A stretch of DNA of 64,000 bases from Achromobacter veterisilvae (GTDB lineage: Bacteria; Pseudomonadota; Gammaproteobacteria; Burkholderiales; Burkholderiaceae_B), in the NCBI RefSeq assembly GCF_900496975.1, contig NZ_UFQC01000007.1, positions 124,001 to 188,000 on the forward strand. The letters run 5' to 3'. This document shows positions 1 to 8,312 of the stretch, piece after piece. How positions within the stretch are numbered: the stretch's first letter is position 1; each line of letters starts with the position of its first letter. The notes under the pieces were generated by a model that was not told where the DNA came from, made no database searches, and saw only the letters and a list, made by a program, of their open reading frames with translations. The position numbers and the translations under genes are program-made.

Positions 1-11
1 CCCCCAAAGAC

Positions 12-926
12 GTGCGCCTGCCACCGCTGGCCGCCATCCAGGCGTTCGAAGCGGCCGCGCGCCTGGGCTCCTTCGAACGCGCCAGCGAAGAACTCTTCGT
101 CACCGCCAGCGCCATCGGCAAGCGCATCGCCGCGCTGGAAGCCTTGCTGGACGTCTCCCTCTTCATCCGCAGCAGCCGGGGCGCGACGCTGAGTTCGGCC
201 GGGCGCGAATACCTAGAACAGGTGCGCACCGCGCTGGACCTGCTGTCGGACGCCTCGCTGCACAAGCGCGGCGAGCCCAAGCCCGAACCGCTGCGCGTGG
301 TGTCCACGCCGACCTTCGCCCGGCAGGTCCTGATCCCCTACCTGCCGGGCTTCACCGCCGCGCACCCCGACGTAGAGCTGGAGATCATGCTGTCCATTCC
401 CTACCTGGACATCATGCCGCCCAACGCGGACGTCTGGATCCGCTTCGGCAGCGGCAAGCACCCCGGGCTGCATGCGCGCCCGCTCACCCAGGACCCGGTA
501 TTCGCGGTCTGCGCGCCGGGCTACCGCGATGCGCGCGGCCCCTTCAGGCGGCCCGCGGACCTGGCCCGGGCGCAGTTGCTGCGCTGCCCGATGGAGCCCT
601 GGCGCCCCTGGCTGGACGCCGCGGGGCTGGACTGGCCGGAACCCTCCCGCGGCGTGTGGCTGGTCGACCTGGGCATGATGCTGGCGGCCGCGCGCGCCGG
701 CCAGGGCATCGCGCTCACGCGCCGCACGCTGGCCGCGGAGTGGCTGGACGAAGGCAAGCTGGTGCGCGTGCTGGACATCGAAATCCCCGGCGAATCCCAG
801 TACTACTTGTGCACCGAAGCCTCGCGCCCGCCTGGCGGCGCGCGCCAAGCGTTTTCCCTATGGCTGGAAGATGTCTGCAAACGGGCATCCCAATGGCCAT
901 GCGGCCTGCGGGCCGGTCAGGAATAA
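12..926 (+). CDS. LysR-family transcriptional regulator (GcvA-like), 5' end uncertain
   Basis: A LysR-type DNA-binding regulator. The N-terminus shows the winged helix-turn-helix (residues about 3-62, with the typical LPPL..IQAFEAAARLGSF opening), followed by a substrate-binding domain to residue 304. The RLPPL opening and overall length match the GcvA/AmpR-like branch. The frame stays open to the window edge (Pro-Lys-Asp precede the GTG at 12), so the true start may be a few codons upstream and outside the window. It ends about 320 bp before the liv operon on the same strand and could control it, but nothing seen proves that. The ligand cannot be predicted. Confidence 0.88.
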   Translation: MRLPPLAAIQAFEAAARLGSFERASEELFVTASAIGKRIAALEALLDVSLFIRSSRGATLSSAGREYLEQVRTALDLLSDASLHKRGEPKPEPLRVVSTPTFARQVLIPYLPGFTAAHPDVELEIMLSIPYLDIMPPNADVWIRFGSGKHPGLHARPLTQDPVFAVCAPGYRDARGPFRRPADLARAQLLRCPMEPWRPWLDAAGLDWPEPSRGVWLVDLGMMLAAARAGQGIALTRRTLAAEWLDEGKLVRVLDIEIPGESQYYLCTEASRPPGGARQAFSLWLEDVCKRASQWPCGLRAGQE

Positions 927-1246
927 ATTTCCAGCCCGGGGCGGAACGAAATTCCGCGCAGCGCGCCGCCACGCTGGCTAGGATGCGGCCAACGCAACTG
1001 TCCCATTGCCCCCACGGCGCGCTCCGGGCCCATACCTTTCGTTCCACCCCGATGCTGCATTGCAGCGCATGACCGGGGACCCCGTGCGCCCGTACTAGGT
1101 ATTTACGCGGAAAAACCCCGCCGGGTCAGATTCGCGTAAGCGATTGGGCAGACAGTCACGACACGCAGCACAGGAGAAGCGCCGCCACACCCCGGCGCAG
1201 GCATAAGGTTTTCCACGCAGTTCTACCAATTACAACGGAGACATCC
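927..1246. promoter_or_regulatory. Intergenic leader before the first liv operon
   Basis: This 320-bp gap has no convincing gene. It ends with a good ribosome binding site (GGAG at 1237-1240, six bases before the ATG at 1247). The promoter of the downstream transporter operon should lie here, but no clear -35/-10 pair or sigma-54 site was recognised. Confidence 0.4.
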
Positions 1247-2410
1247 ATGGATTTTCGTTTGAAGGTGCTAGCAGGAGCCCTCGCATTTGCCGCAATGGCC
1301 GCAAGCCACGCCGCCGACCCGATCAAGATCGGCGTGGCCGGCCCCTACACCGGAGGCTCGTCCTCCATGGGCGTCAGCATGCGCGACGGCGTGCGCCTGG
1401 CCATTGAAGAAATCAACAAGAACGGCGGGGTGCTGGGCCGGCAACTGGTCGCCGTGGAACGCGACGACGAAGCCAAGAACGAGCGCGGCGTGCAGATCGC
1501 CCAGGAACTGATCAACAAGGAACAGGTCGCGGCCACCGTCGGCTACATCAACACCGGCGTGGCGCTGGCCTCGCAACGCTTCTACCAGGACGCCAAGATC
1601 CCGGTGTTCAACAACGTGGCCACGGGCAGCGTCATCACGCACCAGTTCAAGGCCCCCGAATACCCGGACAACTACGTGTTCCGCAATGCGGCGCACGACA
1701 GCATCCAGGCCCCGATGATCGTCGAGGAAGCGATCACGCGCCGCGGCTACAAGAAGGTCGCCATCCTGGCCGATTCCACCAACTACGGCCAACTGGGCCG
1801 CGAGGATCTGGAAAAAGCCCTGGACAGCAAGGGCATCAAGCCCGTGGCGGTGGAGAAGTTCAACATCAAGGACGTCGACATGACGGCCCAGTTGCTGAAG
1901 GCCAAGTCCGCCGGCGCCGAAGCCGTGCTGACCTATGGCATCGGCCCCGAACTGGCCCAGATCGCCAACGGCATGACCAAGCTGGGCTGGAAGGTGCCGA
2001 TCATCGGTAGCTGGACGCTCTCCATGGCCAACTACATCGACAACTCCGGCGCCAACGGAGAAGGCGCGCGCATGCCGCAAACCTTCATCCAGGACCCGGA
2101 CACGCCCAAGCGCAAGGCGTTCATCGATGCCTACCTGGCCAAGTTCAAGCCCAAGAACAACCGCATCGACTCTCCGGTGTCGGCGGCCCAGGGCTATGAC
2201 TCGATCTTCCTGCTGGCGGCCGCCTTCAAGCAGGCCAACTCCACCGACGGCCCGAAGGTCCGCGAAGCGCTGGAAAACCTGCAAACGCCCGTCGAAGGCG
2301 TGGTGATGACCTACAACAAGCCGTTCAACCACGACAACCACGACGCGATCACGGCGAAGGAAGTGGTGATCGGCGAGGTCAAGGGCGGCCGTGTAGTCAA
2401 GGCCAACTAG
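1247..2410 (+). CDS. livK: Branched-chain amino acid ABC transporter, periplasmic binding protein
   Basis: Periplasmic solute receptor of the LivK/LIVBP family (387 aa, usual length). A signal peptide occupies residues 1 to about 22 (basic start, alanine-rich core, SHAADP cleavage region). The mature part begins with DPIKIGVAGPYTGG, the usual strand-loop start of type I binding proteins. It is the first gene of an operon with permease LivH, a LivM-LivG fusion and LivF, so it should deliver its ligand to that transporter. Ligands of this family include branched-chain amino acids, other amino acids and small organic acids; the sequence does not decide among them. Two strong hairpins follow the stop codon. 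Confidence 0.9.
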   Translation: MDFRLKVLAGALAFAAMAASHAADPIKIGVAGPYTGGSSSMGVSMRDGVRLAIEEINKNGGVLGRQLVAVERDDEAKNERGVQIAQELINKEQVAATVGYINTGVALASQRFYQDAKIPVFNNVATGSVITHQFKAPEYPDNYVFRNAAHDSIQAPMIVEEAITRRGYKKVAILADSTNYGQLGREDLEKALDSKGIKPVAVEKFNIKDVDMTAQLLKAKSAGAEAVLTYGIGPELAQIANGMTKLGWKVPIIGSWTLSMANYIDNSGANGEGARMPQTFIQDPDTPKRKAFIDAYLAKFKPKNNRIDSPVSAAQGYDSIFLLAAAFKQANSTDGPKVREALENLQTPVEGVVMTYNKPFNHDNHDAITAKEVVIGEVKGGRVVKAN

Positions 2411-2426
2411 GTCCCGCAGCGCACTT

Positions 2427-2476
2427 GGCGGCGGCTGCCCGGCCGCCGCCGTCCGCGTCCTGCCCGCCAGGACGCG
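2427..2476 (+). repeat. Two tandem intergenic stem-loops after the binding-protein gene
   Basis: Two perfect 9-bp inverted repeats lie between livK and livH: 2427-2435 with 2442-2450 (6-base loop) and 2454-2462 with 2468-2476 (5-base loop). There is no T-run, so they are not standard terminators. In binding-protein transporter operons such hairpins commonly protect the upstream mRNA and reduce read-through, giving more binding protein than permease. That role is inferred here. Confidence 0.7.
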
Positions 2477-2551
2477 GGCATGCCGCCGCCTGAAAACAGC
2501 GTTCTGCCCACGGGGGTTGGGACGGAACCACAGCGCTTCAAGACACACACC

Positions 2552-3424
2552 ATGATTCTTCTACAGCTCATCTATAGCGGTATCGCGCTGGGCATGATCT
2601 ATGCCGTCATCGCGTTCGGATACCAGCTCACCTTCTCCACGTCGGGCACGCTGAACTTCGGCCAGGGCGAAGCCCTGATGCTGGGCGCGCTGGTCGGCCT
2701 CACCCTGGTCGGACTGGGCGTGAACTACTGGGTGATGATTCCCATCGTCTGCATCTTCGGCTTCGCTCAGGGCGCGCTGGTCGAGCGCGTGGGCGTTCGG
2801 CCCGCCATCAAGACCCGCTCCGAATTCGGCTGGATCATGGCCACCATCGCGCTGGGCATCATCTTCAAGAACGTGGCCGAGAACATCTGGGGCCGCGACG
2901 ACCTGCGCTTTCCCTCGCCGCTGCCCGAAGCGCCGATCCAGGTGCTGGGCGCCAACGTCCTGCCGATGGAGCTGCTGGTGGTGTTCGGCGCGCTGGCGAT
3001 GATGCTGCTGGTGGAAATCTTCAACCGCAAGTCCATCTACGGCAAGGCCTTCGTCGCCACCTCGAACGACCGCGACGCCGCCGGCCTGATGGGCATCAAC
3101 ACCGGCATGGTGATCACGTTTTCCTATGCCCTGTCGTCGCTGACCGCCGCATTCGCCGGCGTGCTGGTGGCGCCGCTGACGCTGACCGGCGCCACCATGG
3201 GCGCGGTGCTGGGCCTGAAGGCCTTCGCGGTCGCCATCATCGGCGGCCTGTCCAGCGGCATGGGCGTCGTGGTGGGCGGGCTCATCCTGGGCATCGCCGA
3301 AACGACCACCGGTTTCTATCTTTCCACGGGATACAAAGACGTGCCTGGATTGGTCCTGCTGCTGCTCGTCCTGACCTTCAAACCCGCCGGCCTGTTCGGC
3401 AAGACCGCGATCAAGAAGGTGTGA
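2552..3424 (+). CDS. livH: Branched-chain amino acid ABC transporter permease LivH
   Basis: Inner-membrane permease of the LivH type, 290 aa, hydrophobic throughout with about eight membrane segments. The start is placed at the ATG giving MILLQLIYSGIALGMIYAVIA, since LivH proteins begin directly with this membrane helix; the frame is open 24 codons further upstream, but that extension is polar and unlike the family. The conserved GTLNFGQGE stretch near residue 32 and the GLKAFAVAIIGGLSSGMG segment near the C-terminus are family features. The stop is followed after two bases by the start of the LivM-LivG fusion, indicating co-translation. Confidence 0.9.
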   Translation: MILLQLIYSGIALGMIYAVIAFGYQLTFSTSGTLNFGQGEALMLGALVGLTLVGLGVNYWVMIPIVCIFGFAQGALVERVGVRPAIKTRSEFGWIMATIALGIIFKNVAENIWGRDDLRFPSPLPEAPIQVLGANVLPMELLVVFGALAMMLLVEIFNRKSIYGKAFVATSNDRDAAGLMGINTGMVITFSYALSSLTAAFAGVLVAPLTLTGATMGAVLGLKAFAVAIIGGLSSGMGVVVGGLILGIAETTTGFYLSTGYKDVPGLVLLLLVLTFKPAGLFGKTAIKKV

Positions 3425-3426
3425 CG

Positions 3427-5349
3427 ATGAAACCCCTGCACCTCCTGCTCTCCATCCTGGCCGTGGCCTGCCTGGCCGCGGTGCCGCTGGGCGTCACCAA
3501 CACGTATTACCTGCACCTGATCGAAACCATCATGATCTACGCGATCCTGCTGTTCGGGCTCGATATCGTGGTGGGCTACACCGGCCAGGTCTCGCTGGGC
3601 CACGCCGGCCTGTTCGGCATTGGTTCCTATGTGGCCGGCGTGCTGTTCTTCCATCTGCAGATGCCGATCTGGATCATCCTCCCGGCCGCGATCCTGATCG
3701 CCGCGGCCTTCGGGGCGGTGCTGGCGCTGCCGGCGCTGCGGGTCACGGGCCCGTACCTGGCCATGGTGACGCTGGCGTTCGGCACCATCATCCAGATCCT
3801 GATCAACGAGATGACCTTCCTGACCGAAGGCCCCCTGGGCATCAAGATCAACAAGCCGTCCATCGCCGGCCACATCCTCACCAAGAGCGAGTACTTCTGG
3901 CTGGTGGGCGCGCTGCTGGTGCTCTCCCTGATCGTGGTGCACCGCATCCTGAAGTCGCACCTGGGACGCTCGTTCGAGGCCTTGCGCGACAGCCCGATCG
4001 CGTCGGACTGCATGGGCGTGTCGGTGTACCGGCACAAGGTGTTCGCCTTCGTCATCAGCGCCGGCTTCGCCGGCCTGGCGGGCGCGCTGTATTCGTACTC
4101 GGAACAGTACATCTCGCCCAATACCTACAACTTCGAACTGACCATCCTGTTCCTGCTGGCCATCATCATGGGCGGGCGCAAGAGCCGCACGGGCGCGCTG
4201 CTGGGCGCCTCCATCATCGTGCTGCTGCCCAAGATGCTGGACGACATTTCGACTTTCAGGCTGATCGCGCTGGGCGTGGCAATCCTGGTGACGGCGGGCA
4301 GCGCGGTCGCCGTGTCCAAGGGCCGCGCCGACCCCCGCCGGGTCGCCGTGCCCGTCGTCGGCACCATCCTCCTGGCGATCTTCTCGTTCTGGCTGGAAGC
4401 CGTGACCGACTGGCGCCTGACGATCTTCGGGGTCATGATCCTCTTCGTCGTGTACTACCTGCCCGACGGCATCGTGGGTTTCGTGCGCAACCTGTTCTTC
4501 TCCAGCCGCCGCACCGCGCTCGCGGTCAAGTCGGACCTGGTGAAGGCGCAGGAGGCGGTGCCCGACGCGGCCAAGGGCAAGGGCGAGACCCTGCTGGCGG
4601 CCAAGGGCGTGCTGATGCAGTTCGGCGGCCTGAAGGCGTTGAACGAGGTGGACCTGACCGTGAAGCGCGGCACCATCCATGGCCTGATCGGACCCAACGG
4701 CTCCGGCAAGAGCACCATGATGAACGTGCTGACGGGCATCTACGTGCCGACCGCCGGCGCGGTGGAGTTCTCGGGCAAGTCGCTGGTGGGCCTGGCGCCG
4801 GCGGACATCGCCGAGGCGGGCATTGCGCGGACCTTCCAGAACGTGCAGCTCTTCGGCGAAATGACCGCGCTGGAGAACGTGCTGGTCGGCCTGCACCACA
4901 CCTTCACCACGGGGCTGGCCGGCATCGCGCTGCGCACGCCCAAGTGGAAGGGCGAGGAACAGGGCGCCCGCGCGCGCGCCATGGCGCTGCTGGAATTCGT
5001 GGGCCTGGAATCGCTGGCCAGCGAAGAAGCCCGCAACCTGCCCTACGGCAAGCAGCGGCTGCTTGAAATCGCCCGCGCCCTGGCCCTGGACCCGCAACTG
5101 CTGTTGCTGGACGAACCCGCGGCCGGCCTGACCGCGCCCGACATCGTCGAGCTGCTGGCCATCATCCGCAAGGTGCGCGACCACGGCATCACGCTGATTC
5201 TCATCGAGCACCACATGGACGTGGTGATGGGGGTCTGCGACACCGTGTCGGTGCTGGACTTCGGCCAGAAGATCGCCGAGGGCCTGCCCAACGAAGTGCA
5301 AAGCAACGCCAAGGTCATCGAGGCGTATCTGGGCGGCGCGCCCGCCTGA
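3427..5349 (+). CDS. Fused LivM permease - LivG ATPase of branched-chain ABC transporter
   Basis: One 640-residue polypeptide combining permease and ATPase. Residues 1 to about 350 are a LivM-type membrane domain (GYTGQVSLGHAGLFGIG near residue 45, a LivM hallmark). After a short linker (about 360-385) comes a LivG-type ATP-binding domain: Walker A GPNGSGKST near 422-430, Q-loop FQNVQLF, signature NLPYGKQR, Walker B LLLLDEPAAGL, and the terminal H-loop IEHHMD. LivM and LivG are usually separate, so this is a true fusion; the frame is continuous. ATG 3427 is preferred to GTG 3421 because AAGAAGG lies at good spacing before it. LivF follows 18 bp downstream. Confidence 0.9.
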   Translation: MKPLHLLLSILAVACLAAVPLGVTNTYYLHLIETIMIYAILLFGLDIVVGYTGQVSLGHAGLFGIGSYVAGVLFFHLQMPIWIILPAAILIAAAFGAVLALPALRVTGPYLAMVTLAFGTIIQILINEMTFLTEGPLGIKINKPSIAGHILTKSEYFWLVGALLVLSLIVVHRILKSHLGRSFEALRDSPIASDCMGVSVYRHKVFAFVISAGFAGLAGALYSYSEQYISPNTYNFELTILFLLAIIMGGRKSRTGALLGASIIVLLPKMLDDISTFRLIALGVAILVTAGSAVAVSKGRADPRRVAVPVVGTILLAIFSFWLEAVTDWRLTIFGVMILFVVYYLPDGIVGFVRNLFFSSRRTALAVKSDLVKAQEAVPDAAKGKGETLLAAKGVLMQFGGLKALNEVDLTVKRGTIHGLIGPNGSGKSTMMNVLTGIYVPTAGAVEFSGKSLVGLAPADIAEAGIARTFQNVQLFGEMTALENVLVGLHHTFTTGLAGIALRTPKWKGEEQGARARAMALLEFVGLESLASEEARNLPYGKQRLLEIARALALDPQLLLLDEPAAGLTAPDIVELLAIIRKVRDHGITLILIEHHMDVVMGVCDTVSVLDFGQKIAEGLPNEVQSNAKVIEAYLGGAPA

Positions 5350-5367
5350 CGCCAAGGGGACGACAAG

Positions 5368-6090
5368 ATGCTATCGATCAAGAATCTGGAAGCGGGCTAC
5401 GGCAAAGTCAAAGTGCTGCACGGTATCAGCATGGAGGTGCCCAAGGCCAAGGTGGTGACGCTGATCGGCTCCAACGGCGCCGGCAAGACCACCACCATGC
5501 GGGCGCTGTCGGGCATGATCCGCCCCACCGCGGGCGAGATCACGCTGGGCGGCAAGCGCATAGACGGGCTCGAATCCCACCGCATCGCGCGGCTGGGGCT
5601 GGCGCACTCGCCCGAGGGACGGCGGGTGTTCCCGACCCTGTCGGTGACCGACAACCTGCTGCTGGGCGCCTTTCCGCGCCTGACGGGCAGCCGGCCCAAA
5701 GGCGACGTGCAGGCCGACCTGGGCCGCGCCATGGACCTGTTCCCGCGCCTGAAGGAACGCCGCGACCAATTGGCCGGCACGCTGTCCGGCGGCGAACAGC
5801 AGATGCTGGCCATGGCCCGCGCCGTGATGCTGAATCCTGAACTGGTGCTGCTGGACGAGCCGTCGATGGGCCTGGCGCCGATCCTGGTGGAAGAAGTGTT
5901 CAGGATCATCGCGCGGCTGAAGGACGAAGGGGTCACGATGCTGCTGGTGGAGCAGTTCGCGGCCGCCGCGCTGAACGTGGCGGATTATGGATACGTGCTG
6001 GAGAACGGCCGGATTTCCGTGCATGGCAGCGCGGATAAGCTGAAGCACGATCCCGCCGTGGTCGCGGCGTATCTGGGCGGATCGCACTGA
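5368..6090 (+). CDS. livF: Branched-chain amino acid ABC transporter ATP-binding protein LivF
   Basis: Second ATPase subunit of the transporter (240 aa, usual LivF length). Visible motifs: Walker A GSNGAGKTT (34-42), LivF-type SPEGRRVFP (81-89), ABC signature LSGGEQQM (139-146), Walker B LLDEPSMGLA (161-170) and H-loop LVEQ. A ribosome binding site AAGGGGA lies seven bases before the ATG. It pairs with the LivG half of the preceding fusion to form the ATPase dimer and is the last gene of the operon. The gene is followed directly by a cluster of short palindromic repeats. Confidence 0.93.
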   Translation: MLSIKNLEAGYGKVKVLHGISMEVPKAKVVTLIGSNGAGKTTTMRALSGMIRPTAGEITLGGKRIDGLESHRIARLGLAHSPEGRRVFPTLSVTDNLLLGAFPRLTGSRPKGDVQADLGRAMDLFPRLKERRDQLAGTLSGGEQQMLAMARAVMLNPELVLLDEPSMGLAPILVEEVFRIIARLKDEGVTMLLVEQFAAAALNVADYGYVLENGRISVHGSADKLKHDPAVVAAYLGGSH

Positions 6091-6109
6091 AGGCAACCGG
6101 CAATAAGCA

Positions 6110-6346
6110 GGTGTCAGACACCCGTCGCCGGAGCAAGTGTCTGACACCCGTACGAGTTGGCCGTCCGTCTGAGGCGGAACTTCCCGGGTGTCAGACACCC
6201 ACGCGTTGCATGCTTTCGTTGGTGTCAGACACCCGGGCAGCGTCGGAGCAAGATGGAGAACGTCTCGTACGGGTGTCAGACACTTAGAGCCGCATCCCGT
6301 ACCGGTGTCAGACACTGGAACGGGCGCTCCGCAGGCGCCTGACACC
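6110..6346. repeat. Array of seven 13-bp palindromic repeats (GGTGTCAGACACC type)
   Basis: Seven copies of a near-palindromic 13-mer are scattered through 237 bp of otherwise non-coding DNA. Starts are at 6110, 6136, 6187, 6221, 6272, 6304 and 6334. Copies 1, 3 and 4 are GGTGTCAGACACC; copies 5 and 6 end in T; copy 2 is AGTGTCTGACACC (the reverse complement of that variant); copy 7 is degenerate (GGCGCCTGACACC). Spacers vary (13-38 bp) and are unrelated to each other, so it is not CRISPR. The array lies between the convergent livF and ohr genes. I recall similar palindromes between genes in other betaproteobacteria, with no established function. Confidence 0.85.
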
Positions 6347-6357
6347 GAAGCCGCCCC

Positions 6358-6783
6358 TCAGACTATCGTCAACGTCACATCGATGTTGCCGCGCGTCGCG
6401 TTCGAGTACGGGCATACGATATGCGCGGCCGCGACCAGTTTTTCGGCCTCGGCGCGCTCCATGCCCGGCAGCGAGATCTTCAGTTCCACTTCGATGCCGA
6501 AGCCGGTCGGAATGGGGCCGATGCCCACCGAACCGTCGATCGCCGCATTCGTCGGCATGGCGATCTTGTCGCGGCCTGCGACGAACTTCATGGCGCCCAT
6601 GAAGCACGCCGAGTAGCCCACGGCAAACAACTGCTCGGGGTTGGTGCCGGCCGCGCCGGCGCCGCCCAGTTCCTTGGGCGTGGTCAGCTTGACGTTCAGG
6701 TTGCCGTCGTCGGTGGCGCCCGTGCCTTCACGGCCGCCGGTGACATGCGCGTGGGCGCGGTACAGCACTTTTTCGATAGACAT
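6358..6783 (-). CDS. ohr: Organic hydroperoxide resistance protein Ohr
   Basis: Thiol peroxidase of the Ohr/OsmC family that reduces organic and fatty-acid hydroperoxides in the cytoplasm (141 aa, standard length). The two catalytic cysteines are present at C60 (GYSACF) and C124 ([12 protein letters not shown]), with the helper residues R18 and E50. Start at ATG 6783 ([10 protein letters not shown]), the family's usual N-terminus; the longer open frame upstream runs through the operator and is not coding. Its regulator ohrR lies immediately upstream on the same strand, and a strong inverted repeat between them is the likely OhrR operator. Confidence 0.95.
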   Translation of the reverse strand: MSIEKVLYRAHAHVTGGREGTGATDDGNLNVKLTTPKELGGAGAAGTNPEQLFAVGYSACFMGAMKFVAGRDKIAMPTNAAIDGSVGIGPIPTGFGIEVELKISLPGMERAEAEKLVAAAHIVCPYSNATRGNIDVTLTIV

Positions 6784-6857
6784 GATGCGTTTCCTTGGAA
6801 AGATAAAGGGGAACTGCCGGGCCTGGCGGGATCCTTCCCGTTTCGGCCTTACCAACA

Positions 6858-6888
6858 AAGTAGTACACAACTATATCGTGCACTACTT
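6858..6888. promoter_or_regulatory. Probable OhrR operator at the ohr promoter
   Basis: Inverted repeat with 11-bp arms AAGTAGTACAC (6858-6868) and GTGCACTACTT (6878-6888), ten of eleven positions pairing, 9-bp spacer. It lies 75-105 bp upstream of the ohr start and downstream of ohrR. The half-site (GCACTA-TT) is shared with the repeat in front of ohrR, which supports OhrR as the common ligand. Confidence 0.65.
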
Positions 6889-6923
6889 AAATGACCGGAC
6901 GATGGCAGGCGCCAACGTCCGCC

Positions 6924-7385
6924 TCAAAGACTGGCGACCAGCTTCTCGCGCAGCGCGTGCAGGGCCTTCATGGTGTCCTGCGCCTCGTCCAGCGTGCATT
7001 GCGCGGCCGTGGCGACGGCCTGCGGCACGGCCTGCGCCTTGCCGCGCAAATCGCGCCCCTGCCGGGTCAAGGCCACGATCACCTGGCGCTCGTCGTCCTG
7101 GGCGCGCTGCCGCGTCACCAGTCCGGCCGCTTCCAGGCGCTTGAGCAACGGCGTCAGCGTGGCCGAATCCAGGAACAGGCGCTCGCCGATGTCCGTCACC
7201 GTGATTTCGTCGCCTTCCCACAGCACCAGCATCACCAGATACTGCGGATAGGTCAAGTCCAGGCCGCGCAGCAGCTTGCGGTACACCTTGTTCATCGCCA
7301 GCGAGGTCGAGTACAGGGCGAAGCAAAGCTGGCTGTCCAGCAGCAGCGGGTTGAAAGCGCCTTTGGGTTTGGATCTGGATTTCAT
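6924..7385 (-). CDS. ohrR: MarR-family peroxide-sensing repressor OhrR
   Basis: Organic-peroxide-sensing repressor of ohr (153 aa, MarR family). The reactive cysteine is C21 in the SQLCFALYS helix, and a second cysteine C130 suggests the two-cysteine type in which oxidation gives an intersubunit disulfide, as described for Xanthomonas OhrR. The winged helix-turn-helix spans about residues 60-105 ([20 protein letters not shown], then the DDERQV wing). It lies upstream of ohr on the same strand. Inverted repeats occur in front of both genes, so it probably represses ohr and itself. Confidence 0.93.
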   Translation of the reverse strand: MKSRSKPKGAFNPLLLDSQLCFALYSTSLAMNKVYRKLLRGLDLTYPQYLVMLVLWEGDEITVTDIGERLFLDSATLTPLLKRLEAAGLVTRQRAQDDERQVIVALTRQGRDLRGKAQAVPQAVATAAQCTLDEAQDTMKALHALREKLVASL

Positions 7386-7396
7386 TGCGCAATATT

Positions 7397-7412
7397 AAAT
7401 AGCGCACTATTT
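7397..7412. promoter_or_regulatory. Probable OhrR operator at the ohrR promoter (autoregulation)
   Basis: Inverted repeat AAATAGCGCACTATTT, 12-27 bp upstream of the ohrR start. Its right half matches the right half of the larger repeat before ohr. Binding there would block ohrR transcription, the usual autoregulation of this family. Confidence 0.55.
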
Positions 7413-7444
7413 ATCGTCAAGCTTTTTTTTCGGCACGGCACGCG

Positions 7445-8155
7445 CTAGGCGCCCGCCTGCTCCCCTTCTCCCGTGGCGCGATCCGACCCGTATTGCTTCA
7501 GCCCTTCCAGGTCCAGCACCCGGACCGCGCCGTACTCCACGTTCAGCAATCCGGCTTCTTCCAGCTTGCGCAGCGCCTGGTTGGCCCGCTGGCGCGACAC
7601 CCGGGCCAGATAGCCGACTTCTTCCTGCGTAATCGTCAGGCGCATGCCCATGCCGGGATACAGCAAAGGATTGAACAGCTCGGCCAGACAGCGGGCCACG
7701 CGCGCATCCGGGTCCAGCAGACGGTCGTACTCCGCCTTGCCGATGAACTGCGCCACGCGCTCGTTCAATTGGTGGAGCAGATAGCGGTTGAACGGGATGC
7801 TGGTGTCCAGCAGCCAGTCGAAGGTGGCGCTGGGCAGGCGCGCCACCACGGAATCCCGCAATGCCACGATGTCGTACTTGCGGATTTCGCTCTTGAGCAG
7901 CGACCCCTCGCCGATCCATCCGCCGGCGGGCACGCCGGTCAGCGACGCCACTTTGCCTTCGGCGTTGCCCACCGATACTTTGACCAGCCCGGCCAGCACG
8001 CCGATCCAAGCCTGTGCGAGTTCGCCTTTGCGCTCTATGATCGATCCGGCGGCCACCTGCTGCACGGTGAGGTCCCGCTCGACGCGCATTTGCTGTTCGC
8101 GGTCGAGCACGCGAAACCAGGCCGCGGCAAGTTGCAGGGAATCGGATAGCTGCAT
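7445..8155 (-). CDS. Crp/Fnr-family transcriptional regulator
   Basis: Regulator of the Crp/Fnr superfamily (236 aa). Residues about 25-120 form the cyclic-nucleotide-binding type beta roll, and about 165-205 the C-terminal helix-turn-helix (ITQEEVGYLARVSRQRANQ). The N-terminal cysteine cluster of Fnr is absent, so it is not an oxygen-sensing iron-sulfur protein of the Fnr type; the effector is unknown. It is divergent from the acyl-CoA synthetase/ABC transporter cluster that starts at 8325, and a 16-bp inverted repeat lies between the two. Control of that cluster by this protein is inferred from position. Confidence 0.88.
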   Translation of the reverse strand: MQLSDSLQLAAAWFRVLDREQQMRVERDLTVQQVAAGSIIERKGELAQAWIGVLAGLVKVSVGNAEGKVASLTGVPAGGWIGEGSLLKSEIRKYDIVALRDSVVARLPSATFDWLLDTSIPFNRYLLHQLNERVAQFIGKAEYDRLLDPDARVARCLAELFNPLLYPGMGMRLTITQEEVGYLARVSRQRANQALRKLEEAGLLNVEYGAVRVLDLEGLKQYGSDRATGEGEQAGA

Positions 8156-8181
8156 CGGGAATACCCTAAAAGGTCCTTGAA

Positions 8182-8197
8182 TGTCGCGATGGTGACA
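8182..8197. promoter_or_regulatory. Candidate operator for the divergent Crp/Fnr regulator
   Basis: Inverted repeat TGTCGC-GATG-GTGACA in the 169-bp gap between the divergent regulator and acyl-CoA synthetase genes. Half-sites of TGTCNC/GNGACA with a short spacer resemble Crp/Fnr-type sites, but five of six arm positions pair and the spacer is shorter than in E. coli Crp sites. Confidence 0.35.
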
Positions 8198-8312
8198 GTT
8201 GGTAGCAACCCAACCTTATACCTTAACTCCTGCCGTAAATCTAAAACCAACTGGTCAAGCACCTCATCGCCATCGCCGCCCGCGCGGACTCCTGGCCCGA
8301 AGCGCCCAAACC

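Noticed and set aside
3316-5355. Minus-strand open frame of about 680 codons opposite livMG
   Set aside because: Shadow of the fused permease-ATPase gene; composition (Gln, His, Arg, Asp rich) is typical of antisense frames in high-GC DNA.
6110-6346. CRISPR-like array
   Set aside because: Repeat unit is only 13 bp, spacing between repeat starts varies from 26 to 51 bp, and no cas genes are near.
6157-6616. Plus-strand frames that read the palindrome array as repeated VRHPG/CQTPG peptides
   Set aside because: The peptide repeats come only from the DNA palindromes, and the frames run into the antisense of ohr.
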